64,000 bases of DNA from Clostridium sp. Marseille-P3244 (GTDB lineage: Bacteria > Bacillota > Clostridia > Lachnospirales > Lachnospiraceae). The stretch lies in contig NZ_LT635549.1 of NCBI RefSeq assembly GCF_900120155.1, forward strand, positions 2,326,688 to 2,390,687, given 5' to 3'. The notes under the pieces were generated by a model. That model searched no databases and was not told the DNA's origin. It worked only from the letters and a program-made list of their open reading frames with translations. Both the position numbers and the translations under genes were made by a program. This document shows positions 51,044 through 60,378 of this stretch, one piece after another (position 1 is the stretch's first letter; each line of letters begins with the position of its first letter).

Positions 51044-51708
51044 CACTGCTGCCTCCTCCTGTCCTGCTCCTCCTCAGACTCACTCATATACAGAAGCGCG
51101 TTGCAGATGCAGGCGGCAATATTACTTCCGCCCTTTCTCCCTCTTGCCACGATATAAGGAGTATCTTTCAGTTCCAGTATCCGCTCTTTGGCCTGCACCA
51201 CATTCACGAATCCCACGGGAGCACCGATGATCAGACGGGGCGTCAGGCCTTCCTCCCTGATCAGCTCATAAAGACGCAGCAGAGCCGTGGGGGCGTTGCC
51301 CACCGCGAAAATGACATCTCTTTCGAGCGCTGCTGCCTTATCCATACTGGCTGATGCTCGGGTAGTCCCTTTCTTTTCCGCCATTTCCCTCACGTCAGGA
51401 TCCGCCATGAAGCAGTGGACTTCTCCCCCGTACCGGGCCAGCTTTTTCTTATTGATCCCTGCCCGTCCCATCTCGGTGTCCGTCACGATCCAGCATCCCT
51501 TCCGGATTGCCTGGATCGCCTTCTCTACAGCGTGTTCTGAGAATACAAGATTATCCGCGTAGTCAAAATCCGCGCTTGTATGGATGCAGCGTTTTACGAT
51601 GGGTTCTGTCCCCGGGATCAGTCTTTTCTCTCCCAGCTCTTCCGTGATGATCTCAAAACTTCTCTTCTCGATCTCTGAGGGAAGTATCTTCTCCGTCTCC
51701 CATGCCAT
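51043..51708 (-). CDS. cbiC: Precorrin-8X methylmutase (cobalt-precorrin-8 methylmutase)
   Basis: This 221-residue enzyme moves a methyl group from C11 to C12 to form (hydrogeno)cobyrinic acid. Family segments are RCIHTSADFDYADNL, WIVTDTEMGRAGI, AVGNAPTAL, and GAPVGFVNVVQAKERIL with GRKGGSN. The proton-donating His is in KRCIHTS. ATG 51708 starts 5 bp after the cobU stop; a GTG 12 codons earlier is an alternative. Only a few corrin-ring genes are present here, so the rest lie elsewhere. Confidence 0.92.
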   Translation of the reverse strand: MAWETEKILPSEIEKRSFEIITEELGEKRLIPGTEPIVKRCIHTSADFDYADNLVFSEHAVEKAIQAIRKGCWIVTDTEMGRAGINKKKLARYGGEVHCFMADPDVREMAEKKGTTRASASMDKAAALERDVIFAVGNAPTALLRLYELIREEGLTPRLIIGAPVGFVNVVQAKERILELKDTPYIVARGRKGGSNIAACICNALLYMSESEEEQDRRRQQ

Positions 51709-51712
51709 CTCT

Positions 51713-52717
51713 TTATTTGATCCTCCTCCCAATTCCGCACACAACCTGATCTACCCGTTCTGCCCGGCCGGCCAGCTCACTCATTATCCGTCCCGTAGTC
51801 TCCCGGTATGACCTTTCAAACGCGTTTGTGGGCACAAGTCCACATCCGATCTCGTCGCATACGATGATAATATCTCTGCCATTTTCTTCAATTGCGTCCA
51901 GCAGTTCTTCCTTTGTCCGACCTTCTTTCATCCACCTTCGGATAAAAAGATGGAAATGTTCGATCGCCGTACACATCCGGATCTCCTCAAGCGGACAGGA
52001 CGCTCCGTCTGTCCATATCCTTCCCGGACAGATCGTGTCCGCGTATCTTTTTTTCCCCTGGAACGCGCCTCCGGTTACGATCTTCAGAGTGGTTTTTTTA
52101 TTTTTTTCTGTATTTCTCTGTTCTTCCGGATCCTCACTGTCTTCCTCCATGCCGGATACCGGGCATCGGACCCCATAGACGATCCGGGTCACACGATCCG
52201 CCATCTGCGCCAGATTCCGGTTGATCTGCCCCAGTACCCTCTTGTACTCTTTCATCTCTTTGGAATCCATGACAGATTCCGCAAACACATCATTGGTCAC
52301 CACCACCACATACGCGCATCTTTCCTTCAGAAGCCGGATTCCATCTGTGATCGCCTCCACTGTATTCTTTCCGGCGCCTTCCTCCATGTACATTTCATTT
52401 GCGGTCAGGTTTGAAATGCATTCCAGCAGGACGCAGGACCCCTCCGTAACCGGGCATCCGGGCCCGGACAGATGCTCTTCCAGTCCCGTATACCATTCCA
52501 GAGTATGAAACCCTTTTCCGTCTCTCTGTTTTCTGTGTGCCGCGATTTTTTCTTCTGTCTCCTCCCCATAATGTCCCATTGAAGCGATGTAATAGAGAGA
52601 AGGTCTTTTCCGGGTATCCTCCACTGAAGTACAGATGCTTCTGTACACCGCGCAGATCAGGTCCTCCGCGTACGCTGATTTTCCACTTCCACTTCCCCCT
52701 GATACAAGTTCCATCAT
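51713..52717 (-). CDS. cobU: Tandem CobU-type adenosylcobinamide kinase/guanylyltransferase fusion
   Basis: This 334-residue protein contains two CobU/CobP-like halves. The first has Walker A GGSGSGKSAYAE, TNDVFAES and RVLGQINRNLAQMADRV. The second has a degraded P-loop GGAFQGKKRYAD, IIIVCDEIGCGLVPTNAFERSYRETTG and AERVDQVVCGIGRRIK. A single CobU is about 180 residues, so this is a duplication with fusion. The first half looks able to bind nucleotide; the second keeps the Cob-P guanylyltransferase-like loop. Start ATG 52717 or 52714 (AAAGGAAAA upstream). Confidence 0.85.
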   Translation of the reverse strand: MMELVSGGSGSGKSAYAEDLICAVYRSICTSVEDTRKRPSLYYIASMGHYGEETEEKIAAHRKQRDGKGFHTLEWYTGLEEHLSGPGCPVTEGSCVLLECISNLTANEMYMEEGAGKNTVEAITDGIRLLKERCAYVVVVTNDVFAESVMDSKEMKEYKRVLGQINRNLAQMADRVTRIVYGVRCPVSGMEEDSEDPEEQRNTEKNKKTTLKIVTGGAFQGKKRYADTICPGRIWTDGASCPLEEIRMCTAIEHFHLFIRRWMKEGRTKEELLDAIEENGRDIIIVCDEIGCGLVPTNAFERSYRETTGRIMSELAGRAERVDQVVCGIGRRIK

Positions 52718-52799
52718 GATCTGTCTTTTCCTTTCTGTCGTAAATTTTTCTGTCACAGATTTTCTTTCTGCTGTTCTTTTGTCATCACGCCGGCAGATA

Positions 52800-54455
52800 T
52801 TATCCGATATCTGCCTGACGGTAATCCAGGGCGCCGCTGGCCGGAATCCGGCCAAGTCCGGATATTTCCGGATTTACGAGATTGACCCCTTTCATACAGT
52901 AAAGAGGAATGATATAGAACTGTTCTCCCACAGCCAGCTGTTCGGCCTGGTGCATAAGACCGGAGCGCCGTACGGGATCTTCTTCCGAATCGGACTGTTT
53001 TACAAGAGCGTCATATTCTGCGTCCCGAATACCGCTGCAGTTATAGGTACTGTCAGACAAAAGCATGGACAGATAAGTATAGGGATCCGCGAAATCTGCC
53101 GTCCAGTTCATACGGCACAGGTCAAAATCGCCGGACCACCGTGTACTGTAGTTGGCCTGCAGTTCCTGGGCGTTCAGCCGGATCTCTATATTCAGATTCT
53201 GCTTCAGCTGTTCCTGTATGACCTGGGCTGTATCGGAATCCATCTCCAGCGTGGGATAGCTGTATGTAATCTCCGGAAATCCCTCCCCGTCCGGATATCC
53301 GGCTTCTGCCAGAAGCTCCCTGGCCCGTTCCACATTTTCCTCAAAAGGCTGGTCTGCACCCTCCGTAAAATAGGTCCCTGTGCTCTTGTCCTTCATGTAT
53401 TTTGACACAAGATTATAGGTGGGTTCTGTATCCGCCCCCACTTTCCGGCACAGATCCTCTCTGTTGATCGCCAGATTGAACGCTTCCCGCACACGGACAT
53501 CGTCAAAAGGCTCTGTCTCCAGATTAAAATAAATATACCGGGTGGCGATCTGTTCGGTCACCATCAGATCCTCCTGTCCCTCGTACAGATCCATAACTGT
53601 GGAGGGCAGCGATGTGGCCACATCTACCTCTCCTGTCTCGTAGGCAGCCAGCATGGCCTGAGAATCTTCAAAGAAACGGTAGGTGATCCGGTCCAGCTTT
53701 ACCTTGTCTTTGTTCCAGTAATTTTCATTTTTCTTCAGGACAAAATACTGGTCCGGCACATACTCCTCCAGACAGAAGGGGCCGTTTGAAAGACTGGTGG
53801 CCGGATCCCGGTCCCATCCACTGTCCGCGCTTTCCGCATATTTTTCGCAGGACGGCATATACACCGGCAGCCGTAAAAGATCAAGGAAATACACACAGGG
53901 CTCTTCCAGACGAAACACCAGAGTGTAGTCATCCGGCGTCTCCACGCCAAGACTTTCCATATCTGTCTCCCCATTATAGATTGCTTCCGCGTTCTCAATG
54001 GGAAACAGATAGACCGCGTACCCGCTGCCGGATGCCGGATCCAGCGCCCGCCGGATCGTATTGAGAAAATCTCCTGCCCTCACCGGCGACCCGTCAGACC
54101 AGAGGGCATCTTGTCTTAAGTGGAAAGTCCATACTGTAGAATCATCGCTGACCTCATAAGATTCTGCGGCCCGGTATTCGATCTCCCCGTCTTCATCGAA
54201 TGTGAGCAGCTCATCCAGAGCGCTGGCCGAATATGACAGATAGGTCAGCGCGATCGTCCCGGCAGGGTCAAGGCCTCCTGTCTCGCTGCCCATGGCCACC
54301 GTGATCTCTTTTTCTCCATCCTCCGGGTTTATCCCCTTCCCGGAATCACTAAAACCGCACCCTGAGAGCGACACTGAGCAGGAGAGGACAACTGACAGGA
54401 ACAGGCAGAGAATCATTCTCTTTTTTTTCTTCTGGCCGGTGTATCGTACAATCAT
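52800..54455 (-). CDS. Opp/Dpp-type ABC transporter substrate-binding lipoprotein
   Basis: This 551-residue family 5 extracytoplasmic solute-binding protein has signal peptide LFLSVVLSCSVSLSGC with lipobox LSGC (Cys33). SBP_bac_5 marks include MGSETGGLDPAGTIALTYLS, WTFHLRQDALWSDGSPV and DFAAAYTY-like segments. AAGGAGG precedes the ATG. Such proteins usually bind oligopeptides, but some bind nickel, haem or corrinoid compounds. The location between tetrapyrrole genes makes a cofactor-related ligand possible but unproven. Confidence 0.92.
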   Translation of the reverse strand: MIVRYTGQKKKKRMILCLFLSVVLSCSVSLSGCGFSDSGKGINPEDGEKEITVAMGSETGGLDPAGTIALTYLSYSASALDELLTFDEDGEIEYRAAESYEVSDDSTVWTFHLRQDALWSDGSPVRAGDFLNTIRRALDPASGSGYAVYLFPIENAEAIYNGETDMESLGVETPDDYTLVFRLEEPCVYFLDLLRLPVYMPSCEKYAESADSGWDRDPATSLSNGPFCLEEYVPDQYFVLKKNENYWNKDKVKLDRITYRFFEDSQAMLAAYETGEVDVATSLPSTVMDLYEGQEDLMVTEQIATRYIYFNLETEPFDDVRVREAFNLAINREDLCRKVGADTEPTYNLVSKYMKDKSTGTYFTEGADQPFEENVERARELLAEAGYPDGEGFPEITYSYPTLEMDSDTAQVIQEQLKQNLNIEIRLNAQELQANYSTRWSGDFDLCRMNWTADFADPYTYLSMLLSDSTYNCSGIRDAEYDALVKQSDSEEDPVRRSGLMHQAEQLAVGEQFYIIPLYCMKGVNLVNPEISGLGRIPASGALDYRQADIG

Positions 54456-54467
54456 TTGTTTTCCTCC

Positions 54468-56228
54468 TTATATCTGTGATGTCATCCTGTAATTCGCGGA
54501 GCGTTTTCCGCTGTGTTCCTCTGAATAAAGGAAACAGGATACACTCCTGCCGCCAAACGTATAGATGCCCGGCTGCTGAGTCCGACAGCAGTCCATTGCA
54601 TATCCGCACTGATTTGCAAAAGGGCAGCCATCCGTCTGACCCGCCCCGTTCCCGGGAAATCCCCTGCTCTCATTCTCCCTGGAAGGCACGCTCTTCATTC
54701 TGCCGGCTCTCAGTGGATCAGGTTTCGGCGCCGCCTGGATCAGCATCTTTGTATATGGATGCCAGGGATCAAAACAGACCTCCTTTGTTTCTCCACACTC
54801 CACCAGCCGTCCCATGTACATAACTCCCGTCCACCCGCCCAGACGGCTTACGGTCTGTATGTCATGGGAGATGAAAAGGCAGGCGATCTTCCGTTTTCTC
54901 TGCAGATCCATGAGAAGTTCAAGAATCTGTACTCTGGCGGAAGGATCCAGGGAAGACAGCGCCTCATCACAGATCAGCAGCTCCGGCTCTACGATCAGCG
55001 CTCTTGCGATCCCAAGCCGCTGTCTCTGTCCGCCGGACAACTCCCACGGATACCGGTCTGCGTCTCTCCGGTCCAGCCCTGCAAATTCCAGCATCTCTTC
55101 CACCTGTTTCCTGCATGCCCTCCGGTCTCTTTTCCGATAAGCGCCCAGAGCTTCTGTCAGTGTCTCTCCTGCTGTGAGCCGTGGATTGAGGGATGCATAA
55201 GGATCCTGAAAAACCATCTGTATCTGCGCAGTATTTTCTCTGCCTTTTTCTGATGTAAGGCTATGATAGAGGATCTGCCCGCTGTCCGGCCGCAAAATCC
55301 CTGACAGGATCCTGGCCAGAGTGGTTTTTCCGCTTCCGCTTTCTCCCACCAGCGCGAACATCTCTCCCCGGCGGATCTCCAGAGATACGTCCTGAAGGCC
55401 CTCCCCGGCCTCATATTTCTTTGTCAGATGGCGGATCTTCAGAAACAGCTCCCGCTCTTCCGCCGGCAGCGCATAGTTCCTTCCTCCTGCGTCTCTTAGC
55501 AGCTGTTTCGTATACTCCTGAACCGGGCTGTAGAAGATGTCCTCCACGGATCCAGACTCGATCAACTCTCCGGCACGCATTACGCAGACCCGGCTGCACA
55601 GAGACGCTGTCACGCCCAGATCATGGCTGACCAGGAGCAGTCCCGCCCCGGTCTCCAAAACCACCTGCCTCAGCAGAAGAAGGATCTGGGCCTGGACTGC
55701 CGTATCCAGAGCGGTGGTAGGCTCATCCGCGATGATCAGCTCCGGTTCACAGGCCAGGGCGATGGCGATCACTACCCGCTGGCGCATCCCTCCGGACAGC
55801 TGGGAGGGATACTGTCCCATCCGGAGTTCTCCGTTTCGTATACCTGCCAGATCCAGCAGCTCCAACGCCCGGCGCCGGGCTTCTTTTCTGCCGTATCCCC
55901 GGCGCGTCCTCAGCGTTTCTGTAATCTGAACGCCGATCTTCATGGAAGGGTTCAGACAGTTCATGGAGTCCTGGAAGATCATGGCTACATTTTTCCCCGG
56001 CTGCGGAATCTCTCCACAGATCTCCATCTTTGCTGCCGATACCTGAGCTTTTTCTCCCAGCAGGCCCATTACAGCCAGCATAGCGGTGGTCTTTCCGGAC
56101 CCGGATCCGCCGACGATGCCCACGGTCTCTCCCTTGTCCACGGAAAAGCTGATCCCCCGCACCGCAGGGATCTTTCCTGTGTCTGTATGATATTGTACTT
56201 TCAGATCCTGTACTTCCAATGCCTTCAT
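54468..56228 (-). CDS. Fused DppD-DppF-type ABC transporter ATPase
   Basis: This 586-residue protein carries two complete ATPase domains: Walker A GGSGSGKTTA with signature LSGGMRQR and IIADEPTTALD, then GESGSGKTTL with LSGGQRQR and LICDEALSSLD. The C-terminal Cys-containing CPFANQCGYAMDCC segment is typical of the oligopeptide-ATPase tail. Two separate genes (oppD, oppF) are the usual form; here they are fused. It overlaps the permease gene by 4 bp. Confidence 0.93.
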   Translation of the reverse strand: MKALEVQDLKVQYHTDTGKIPAVRGISFSVDKGETVGIVGGSGSGKTTAMLAVMGLLGEKAQVSAAKMEICGEIPQPGKNVAMIFQDSMNCLNPSMKIGVQITETLRTRRGYGRKEARRRALELLDLAGIRNGELRMGQYPSQLSGGMRQRVVIAIALACEPELIIADEPTTALDTAVQAQILLLLRQVVLETGAGLLLVSHDLGVTASLCSRVCVMRAGELIESGSVEDIFYSPVQEYTKQLLRDAGGRNYALPAEERELFLKIRHLTKKYEAGEGLQDVSLEIRRGEMFALVGESGSGKTTLARILSGILRPDSGQILYHSLTSEKGRENTAQIQMVFQDPYASLNPRLTAGETLTEALGAYRKRDRRACRKQVEEMLEFAGLDRRDADRYPWELSGGQRQRLGIARALIVEPELLICDEALSSLDPSARVQILELLMDLQRKRKIACLFISHDIQTVSRLGGWTGVMYMGRLVECGETKEVCFDPWHPYTKMLIQAAPKPDPLRAGRMKSVPSRENESRGFPGNGAGQTDGCPFANQCGYAMDCCRTQQPGIYTFGGRSVSCFLYSEEHSGKRSANYRMTSQI

Positions 56229-57043
56229 TGTCGTTTCTCCATTGCCGTGGCCACACCGTTAAGGGCCAGCATCATCGCGCACAGTACCACAAGCGGCCAG
56301 ATCATCTGGTAAGGATACAAAAGCATCTGGCTTCTGGCCTCCTGAATGATCGTGCCCAGGCTTGCCGCCGGAGCTTCCAGCCCCACACCCAGGAAGCTTA
56401 AGAATGCCTCCGTAAATACTGCCTGAGGAATCAGAAAGAGAAAATTCACGGCGATGGGCCCTGCCGCATTTGGCAGAAGGTGGCGCAGCAGGATCCGGTA
56501 TCCGGGGATCCGCTCCATCTTCGCCGCAGCCGCGAAATCGGTCGTCTTCAGCCTCAGGATCTCCCCTCTCACCGTCCGGGCCATCCCGATCCAGCCGGAC
56601 ACACACAGTCCCAGAATAATGCTTCCGGGGCCTGAGCCCGCCGCCTGGGAGATCAGGATCACATACAGCATGGACGGAATGGAGTCGATGATGTCCGCCG
56701 CCCGCATCAGCAGCATGTCCGTTCGTTTTCCCAGATATCCGGCCACCGCGCCGTATACGATCCCGATTCCCCCGTTGATTCCCGCGCTGACCGCTCCGAT
56801 GAACAGGCTGATACCCGCCCCGTACCAGACCCGGGCAAACAAGTCCCTACCCAGTTTGTCCGTCCCGAACCAATGGGCCAGGGACGGTCCCTGATTCCGG
56901 ATCTCCCCGTTCTGTTCCGAGAAAGACCAGGGACAGAAAAGAGGGACAAGGACCGCCAGCAGGATCCAGACGGCAAGGATCGTATAGCCGGTGATCTCCG
57001 CTCTGCTTAATTTTTTCATCCGTATTCTCCTCAGCCCGGTCAT
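56225..57043 (-). CDS. ABC transporter permease, DppC type
   Basis: This 272-residue inner-membrane permease has the N-terminal OppC-type helix, HWFGTDKLGRDLFARVWYG, the EAA loop AAAKMERIPGYRILLRHLLPNAAGP and six predicted transmembrane segments. AGGAGGG precedes ATG 57043, which overlaps the DppB-type gene stop as ATGA. Confidence 0.93.
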   Translation of the reverse strand: MTGLRRIRMKKLSRAEITGYTILAVWILLAVLVPLFCPWSFSEQNGEIRNQGPSLAHWFGTDKLGRDLFARVWYGAGISLFIGAVSAGINGGIGIVYGAVAGYLGKRTDMLLMRAADIIDSIPSMLYVILISQAAGSGPGSIILGLCVSGWIGMARTVRGEILRLKTTDFAAAAKMERIPGYRILLRHLLPNAAGPIAVNFLFLIPQAVFTEAFLSFLGVGLEAPAASLGTIIQEARSQMLLYPYQMIWPLVVLCAMMLALNGVATAMEKRQ

Positions 57044-57972
57044 CTGCGTTCCCTCCTGTAAGATCTGCGGATCTCAGGCGCGATCCAGGCGCAGAGCAGA
57101 TCAGCAGCCAGATTCACCAGGATCACCACGGTTCCCATAAACACCGTCAGTCCCAGGATCAGCGTATAGTCCCTGTTGGTGATGGAGCTGACGAATTCCC
57201 TCCCCAGGCCCGGGATCGTAAAAATGCTCTCCACCGCAAAGCTGCCGGTGAGCATGGCTGCCGACGCCGGACCGATATAGTTCAGCGCCGGGACCCACGC
57301 ATTCCGGAGCGCATGGACCAAAACGATCCGCCTTCTGCCCAGTCCTTTTGCCCGGGCAAACAGGGCATATTCCTTTTTCAGCTCCGTTCCCAGGGCATTT
57401 CCGGTCAGCCTTGTGATCACCGCGGCAGGATATGCCGCCAGCGTAATAACAGGCAGGATGTAATGCGCGGGACTTAGAAGCCCGGAAGCCGGAAGCCATT
57501 TTAACTTCATGCTGAAAAGCAAAAGCAGCAGGATCGCAAGGGCAAAATTGGGGATCCCCGCCGCTGCCATCCCGCTTATGGAGACCGTCTCTTTTACCGC
57601 TCTTTTTTTCGACACCGCCAGCAGGATGCCCAGTCCGGTCCCGATGACCACTGCGACTGTAAGGGCCAGCATGCCGACAGAAAAGGTAAGGGGCCAGGCC
57701 CGTCCGATGATCTCTGTCACCTCTGTCCCCGGATCCTGGTAAGAGATGCCCAGATCCCCCTTAAGCAGTCTGCCCATATAGGACAGATACTGCTGTGAGA
57801 GAGGCGCATTTAACCCATATTCTTCTTCCACAGCCTCCACTACCTCCCCGGATACGCCGCCATTCTGGAAGGGGCTCCCGGGAAGCAGGCGCACAAGGAA
57901 AAACGTCACGGTGGCAAGGACAAAAAGGGACACAATGCCTGTCAGTATTCTGTTGATCGTATAGCGCGTCAT
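57040..57972 (-). CDS. ABC transporter permease, DppB type
   Basis: This 310-residue permease has MTRYTINRILTGIVSLFVLATVTFFLVRLLPG at the N-terminus and an EAA loop (FARAKGLGRRRIVLVHALRNAWVP). The family end motif IPGLGREFVSSITNRDY follows. The ATG at 57972 was preferred because AAGGAG is 9 nt upstream; the ATG two codons earlier is too close to that site. It is the first gene of the transporter set, 66 bp after the acetyltransferase gene. Confidence 0.92.
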   Translation of the reverse strand: MTRYTINRILTGIVSLFVLATVTFFLVRLLPGSPFQNGGVSGEVVEAVEEEYGLNAPLSQQYLSYMGRLLKGDLGISYQDPGTEVTEIIGRAWPLTFSVGMLALTVAVVIGTGLGILLAVSKKRAVKETVSISGMAAAGIPNFALAILLLLLFSMKLKWLPASGLLSPAHYILPVITLAAYPAAVITRLTGNALGTELKKEYALFARAKGLGRRRIVLVHALRNAWVPALNYIGPASAAMLTGSFAVESIFTIPGLGREFVSSITNRDYTLILGLTVFMGTVVILVNLAADLLCAWIAPEIRRSYRRERR

Positions 57973-58038
57973 TTTCATCCACTCCTTGTCTGCCTTGGGC
58001 CTGTATCTTCCGTAAAAAACCAAAATTCCGATTTTCTG

Positions 58039-58683
58039 CTACCGGATCAGCGCATGGCTGAGGATATAAAATTCCTCCTGACTGGGCTGAACCTTTTTTT
58101 CCATTTTCTCAAGACTGTCGTCGAAACGCTGTGCCTGGTCCTCATCGATCTCAAAGGCAGGACTCTGGTAATAGATCCATTTTCTTCCGTCCAGCGCGCC
58201 TTCCCTCAGCTCTTTGACCAGCATGGCCGCCGGCCAGGTACCGTCTTCCAGGCATACATTATATTTTCTGCAGCTTTTGAATCCCCGGCTGACATAATTT
58301 CCGGGATTACCGAAGATCACGATCACATCATAACCCAGGGCTGCCGCCTGTTCGAAAGAATACTCCATCAGGCGTTTTCCGTGACCCTGCCTCTGATATC
58401 CCGGACGGATGCTGACCGGTCCGAAGGTCAGGATCTTCTTTTCATTTCCCTGTTCATCCACAAGCCTGGCTTTTGTATACATGATATTCCCGATGATCTG
58501 CTCTCCGTCAAGAAGGACAAGATCCAGTTCGGAGATAAAGTCTTCGTGTCCCCGGATCACATGAGCCAGATAGTGTTCCGTGCAGCCTGGCACGTACAGA
58601 TTATAGAAAGCCTCCCGGATCATCTTCTCCACTGCCTCATAGTCCTTTTCCGTCTCCCTGCGTATTGTCAGAGTCTTATTCAT
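58039..58683 (-). CDS. GNAT-family N-acetyltransferase
   Basis: This 214-residue GNAT protein has motif A in TFGPVSIRPGYQRQGHGKRLMEYSFEQAAALGY (the Q-x-x-G-x-G/A acetyl-CoA loop) and a later FGNPGNYVSRGFKSC. The substrate is unknown. ATG 58683 has GGAGG 8 nt upstream and overlaps the end of the YbaK-type gene by 8 bp. A longer reading adds a 19-residue Arg-rich leader without a site. Confidence 0.87.
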   Translation of the reverse strand: MNKTLTIRRETEKDYEAVEKMIREAFYNLYVPGCTEHYLAHVIRGHEDFISELDLVLLDGEQIIGNIMYTKARLVDEQGNEKKILTFGPVSIRPGYQRQGHGKRLMEYSFEQAAALGYDVIVIFGNPGNYVSRGFKSCRKYNVCLEDGTWPAAMLVKELREGALDGRKWIYYQSPAFEIDEDQAQRFDDSLEKMEKKVQPSQEEFYILSHALIR

Positions 58684-59209
58684 TGTACCCGCCTCCTGTT
58701 CTTCCTGTTTTCTGCGGCACCTCTTCCACTGGTTCCGCAACGTCCGCCGTCTGGAACCGGATCACCCTGGACAGGTCTTTTACATCCAGTTCCACCTGAT
58801 ACCCTACTTTACCGGCGCTGAACATGATCCGCTCCTGCTCCCTGACAGAAGCATCGATCACTGTGGAAAACTGTTTCTTCATCCCGATGGGAGAGCATCC
58901 CCCGTGGATATAGCCTGTCAGCGGCAGCAGCTCCTTTGAACGGATCATCTCTATGCTTTTCTCTCCCACGCTCCGGGCGGCTTTTTTCAGATCCAGCTCC
59001 CGGTTCACCGGGATCACGAACACGTAATTCGTCTTCGACTTCCCTACAGTGACCAGAGTCTTGAATACCATATCCGGATCTTCGCCGAGCGCCCTGGCCA
59101 CTTCCAGTCCGCTGACGGCCCCGGTATCCGTATAATTGTGGCTGACGTAGGGGATCTTTTTCTGATCCAGAATACGCATTACATTTGTCTTGTCATTCTG
59201 CTTTCCCAT
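58676..59209 (-). CDS. YbaK/EbsC-family aminoacyl-tRNA deacylase
   Basis: This 177-residue protein is Cys-tRNA(Pro) deacylase-like and hydrolyses mischarged tRNA. Family marks are KTNVMRILDQKKIPYVSHNY, VFKTLVTVGKSKTNYVFVIPV, and the GGCSPIGMKKQFSTVID loop. Start 59209 was chosen to match the usual family N-terminus. An in-frame GTG 11 codons upstream overlaps the preceding stop and gives an atypical extension. Confidence 0.88.
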   Translation of the reverse strand: MGKQNDKTNVMRILDQKKIPYVSHNYTDTGAVSGLEVARALGEDPDMVFKTLVTVGKSKTNYVFVIPVNRELDLKKAARSVGEKSIEMIRSKELLPLTGYIHGGCSPIGMKKQFSTVIDASVREQERIMFSAGKVGYQVELDVKDLSRVIRFQTADVAEPVEEVPQKTGRTGGGYNE

Positions 59210-59238
59210 AACTTTCTGCCATTCCTTCCATAAATGTA

Positions 59239-59622
59239 TCACAATTCCTCTGTAAATGTATCCATCAGGCTGCCGTATCCATAATAATCCACTACATATT
59301 TCAGCCCGTCCACTACTTCCTGCCTGGAATAATCATGCGCCTCCAGGAATTCATCCGGCTTTGCCCCCAGCTGCTCGTAGAACATCAGGCACAGCTGAAA
59401 ATACGCCCGGCTGTCCGGATCCAGTCCGTCCACCAGCATATTTTCCGCCTCATTGATGTCTCCCCGGTCGATCATATCCTTCAGCCTGACAAACGGCTCC
59501 ATCATTTCCGCAGGTACCGCAGTGTCCTCTTCCCGGTCGATATCCTTGTTAAAGATCAGCCTGACCAGCGTGCGGATCCATTCGTGGACGATCCGCATCA
59601 CATAATCCTTTTCTTCCAGCAT
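59239..59622 (-). CDS. Small uncharacterised protein, DUF6483-like
   Basis: This 127-residue acidic helical protein reads EEKDYVMRIVHEWIRTLVRLIFNKD at its start and LKDMIDRGDINEAENMLVDGLD mid-way, a pattern I associate with DUF6483 from Clostridia; the label is tentative. No catalytic motif or membrane segment is visible. It lies 12 bp after the methyltransferase gene. Confidence 0.7.
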   Translation of the reverse strand: MLEEKDYVMRIVHEWIRTLVRLIFNKDIDREEDTAVPAEMMEPFVRLKDMIDRGDINEAENMLVDGLDPDSRAYFQLCLMFYEQLGAKPDEFLEAHDYSRQEVVDGLKYVVDYYGYGSLMDTFTEEL

Positions 59623-59634
59623 TCCGCGTCCTCC

Positions 59635-60378
59635 TTACTTCTTTCCCGCCCGTACCATGAGCATCATGGGCCTGCGCATTTCATCCTTCATCTCGGGAAG
59701 ATCCCGCATCGCCTCCGAAGGCTGTGCCTCTTCCACCGCCTGAATGTCAAAGCCGCATTCCAGCAGACCACCCAGGATCTGGGTCAGTGTATGATGCTGT
59801 TTCTCCACCTGACAGTCAAGGAAACGGGTCACCCTCCTCCCGGGATAAAAATAATCATCCACCGGCCAGTACAGCAGATCCCCTCTATCATTCCGGATCC
59901 AGTCCTGTCCCGGAGCCGACGTGAACACCGGATGTTCTATGTTGAACAGAAAGACGCCGCCCGGCTTTAATGTCTGATGGACCTTCCGGTACACACCTTC
60001 CAGATCTTCCACATAGTGAAGGACCAGATTGGACACTACCAGATTCCAGCGCTCTGCCGGATAATCGTATTCCTCCAGACTGCACACCCTGTAGGTGATC
60101 TTCTCATGAGCGCAGCGCTCTTTGGCTTCCCGGATCATCCGGTGACTGGCGTCGATACCCAGGATTTCCACGGCACCCTCTTCCGCCGCGTACCGGCAGT
60201 GCCAGCCGTAACCGCATCCCAGATCAAGGACCCGTCTTCCTTTCAGGGAGGGAAACATCTTTTTTAACTGATGCCATTCCCCCGCTCCTTCCAGCCCCTG
60301 CCTGCTCCTGGACATCCGGGCATACTGTTCAAAAAATTCTTTTCCGTCGTAGACTGCTTTGTCATGAACTTCTTTCAT
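59635..60378 (-). CDS. Class I SAM-dependent methyltransferase
   Basis: This 247-residue protein has SAM motif I in RVLDLGCGYGWHCRYAA, motif II-like ILGIDASHRMI, and LVVSNLVLHYVEDL with LKPGGVFLFNIEHP. It resembles the UbiE/small-molecule methyltransferases rather than corrin methylases. The substrate is unknown. Its start overlaps the cobA-hemD stop as ATGA, so it is translated from the tetrapyrrole operon. Confidence 0.87.
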   Translation of the reverse strand: MKEVHDKAVYDGKEFFEQYARMSRSRQGLEGAGEWHQLKKMFPSLKGRRVLDLGCGYGWHCRYAAEEGAVEILGIDASHRMIREAKERCAHEKITYRVCSLEEYDYPAERWNLVVSNLVLHYVEDLEGVYRKVHQTLKPGGVFLFNIEHPVFTSAPGQDWIRNDRGDLLYWPVDDYFYPGRRVTRFLDCQVEKQHHTLTQILGGLLECGFDIQAVEEAQPSEAMRDLPEMKDEMRRPMMLMVRAGKK

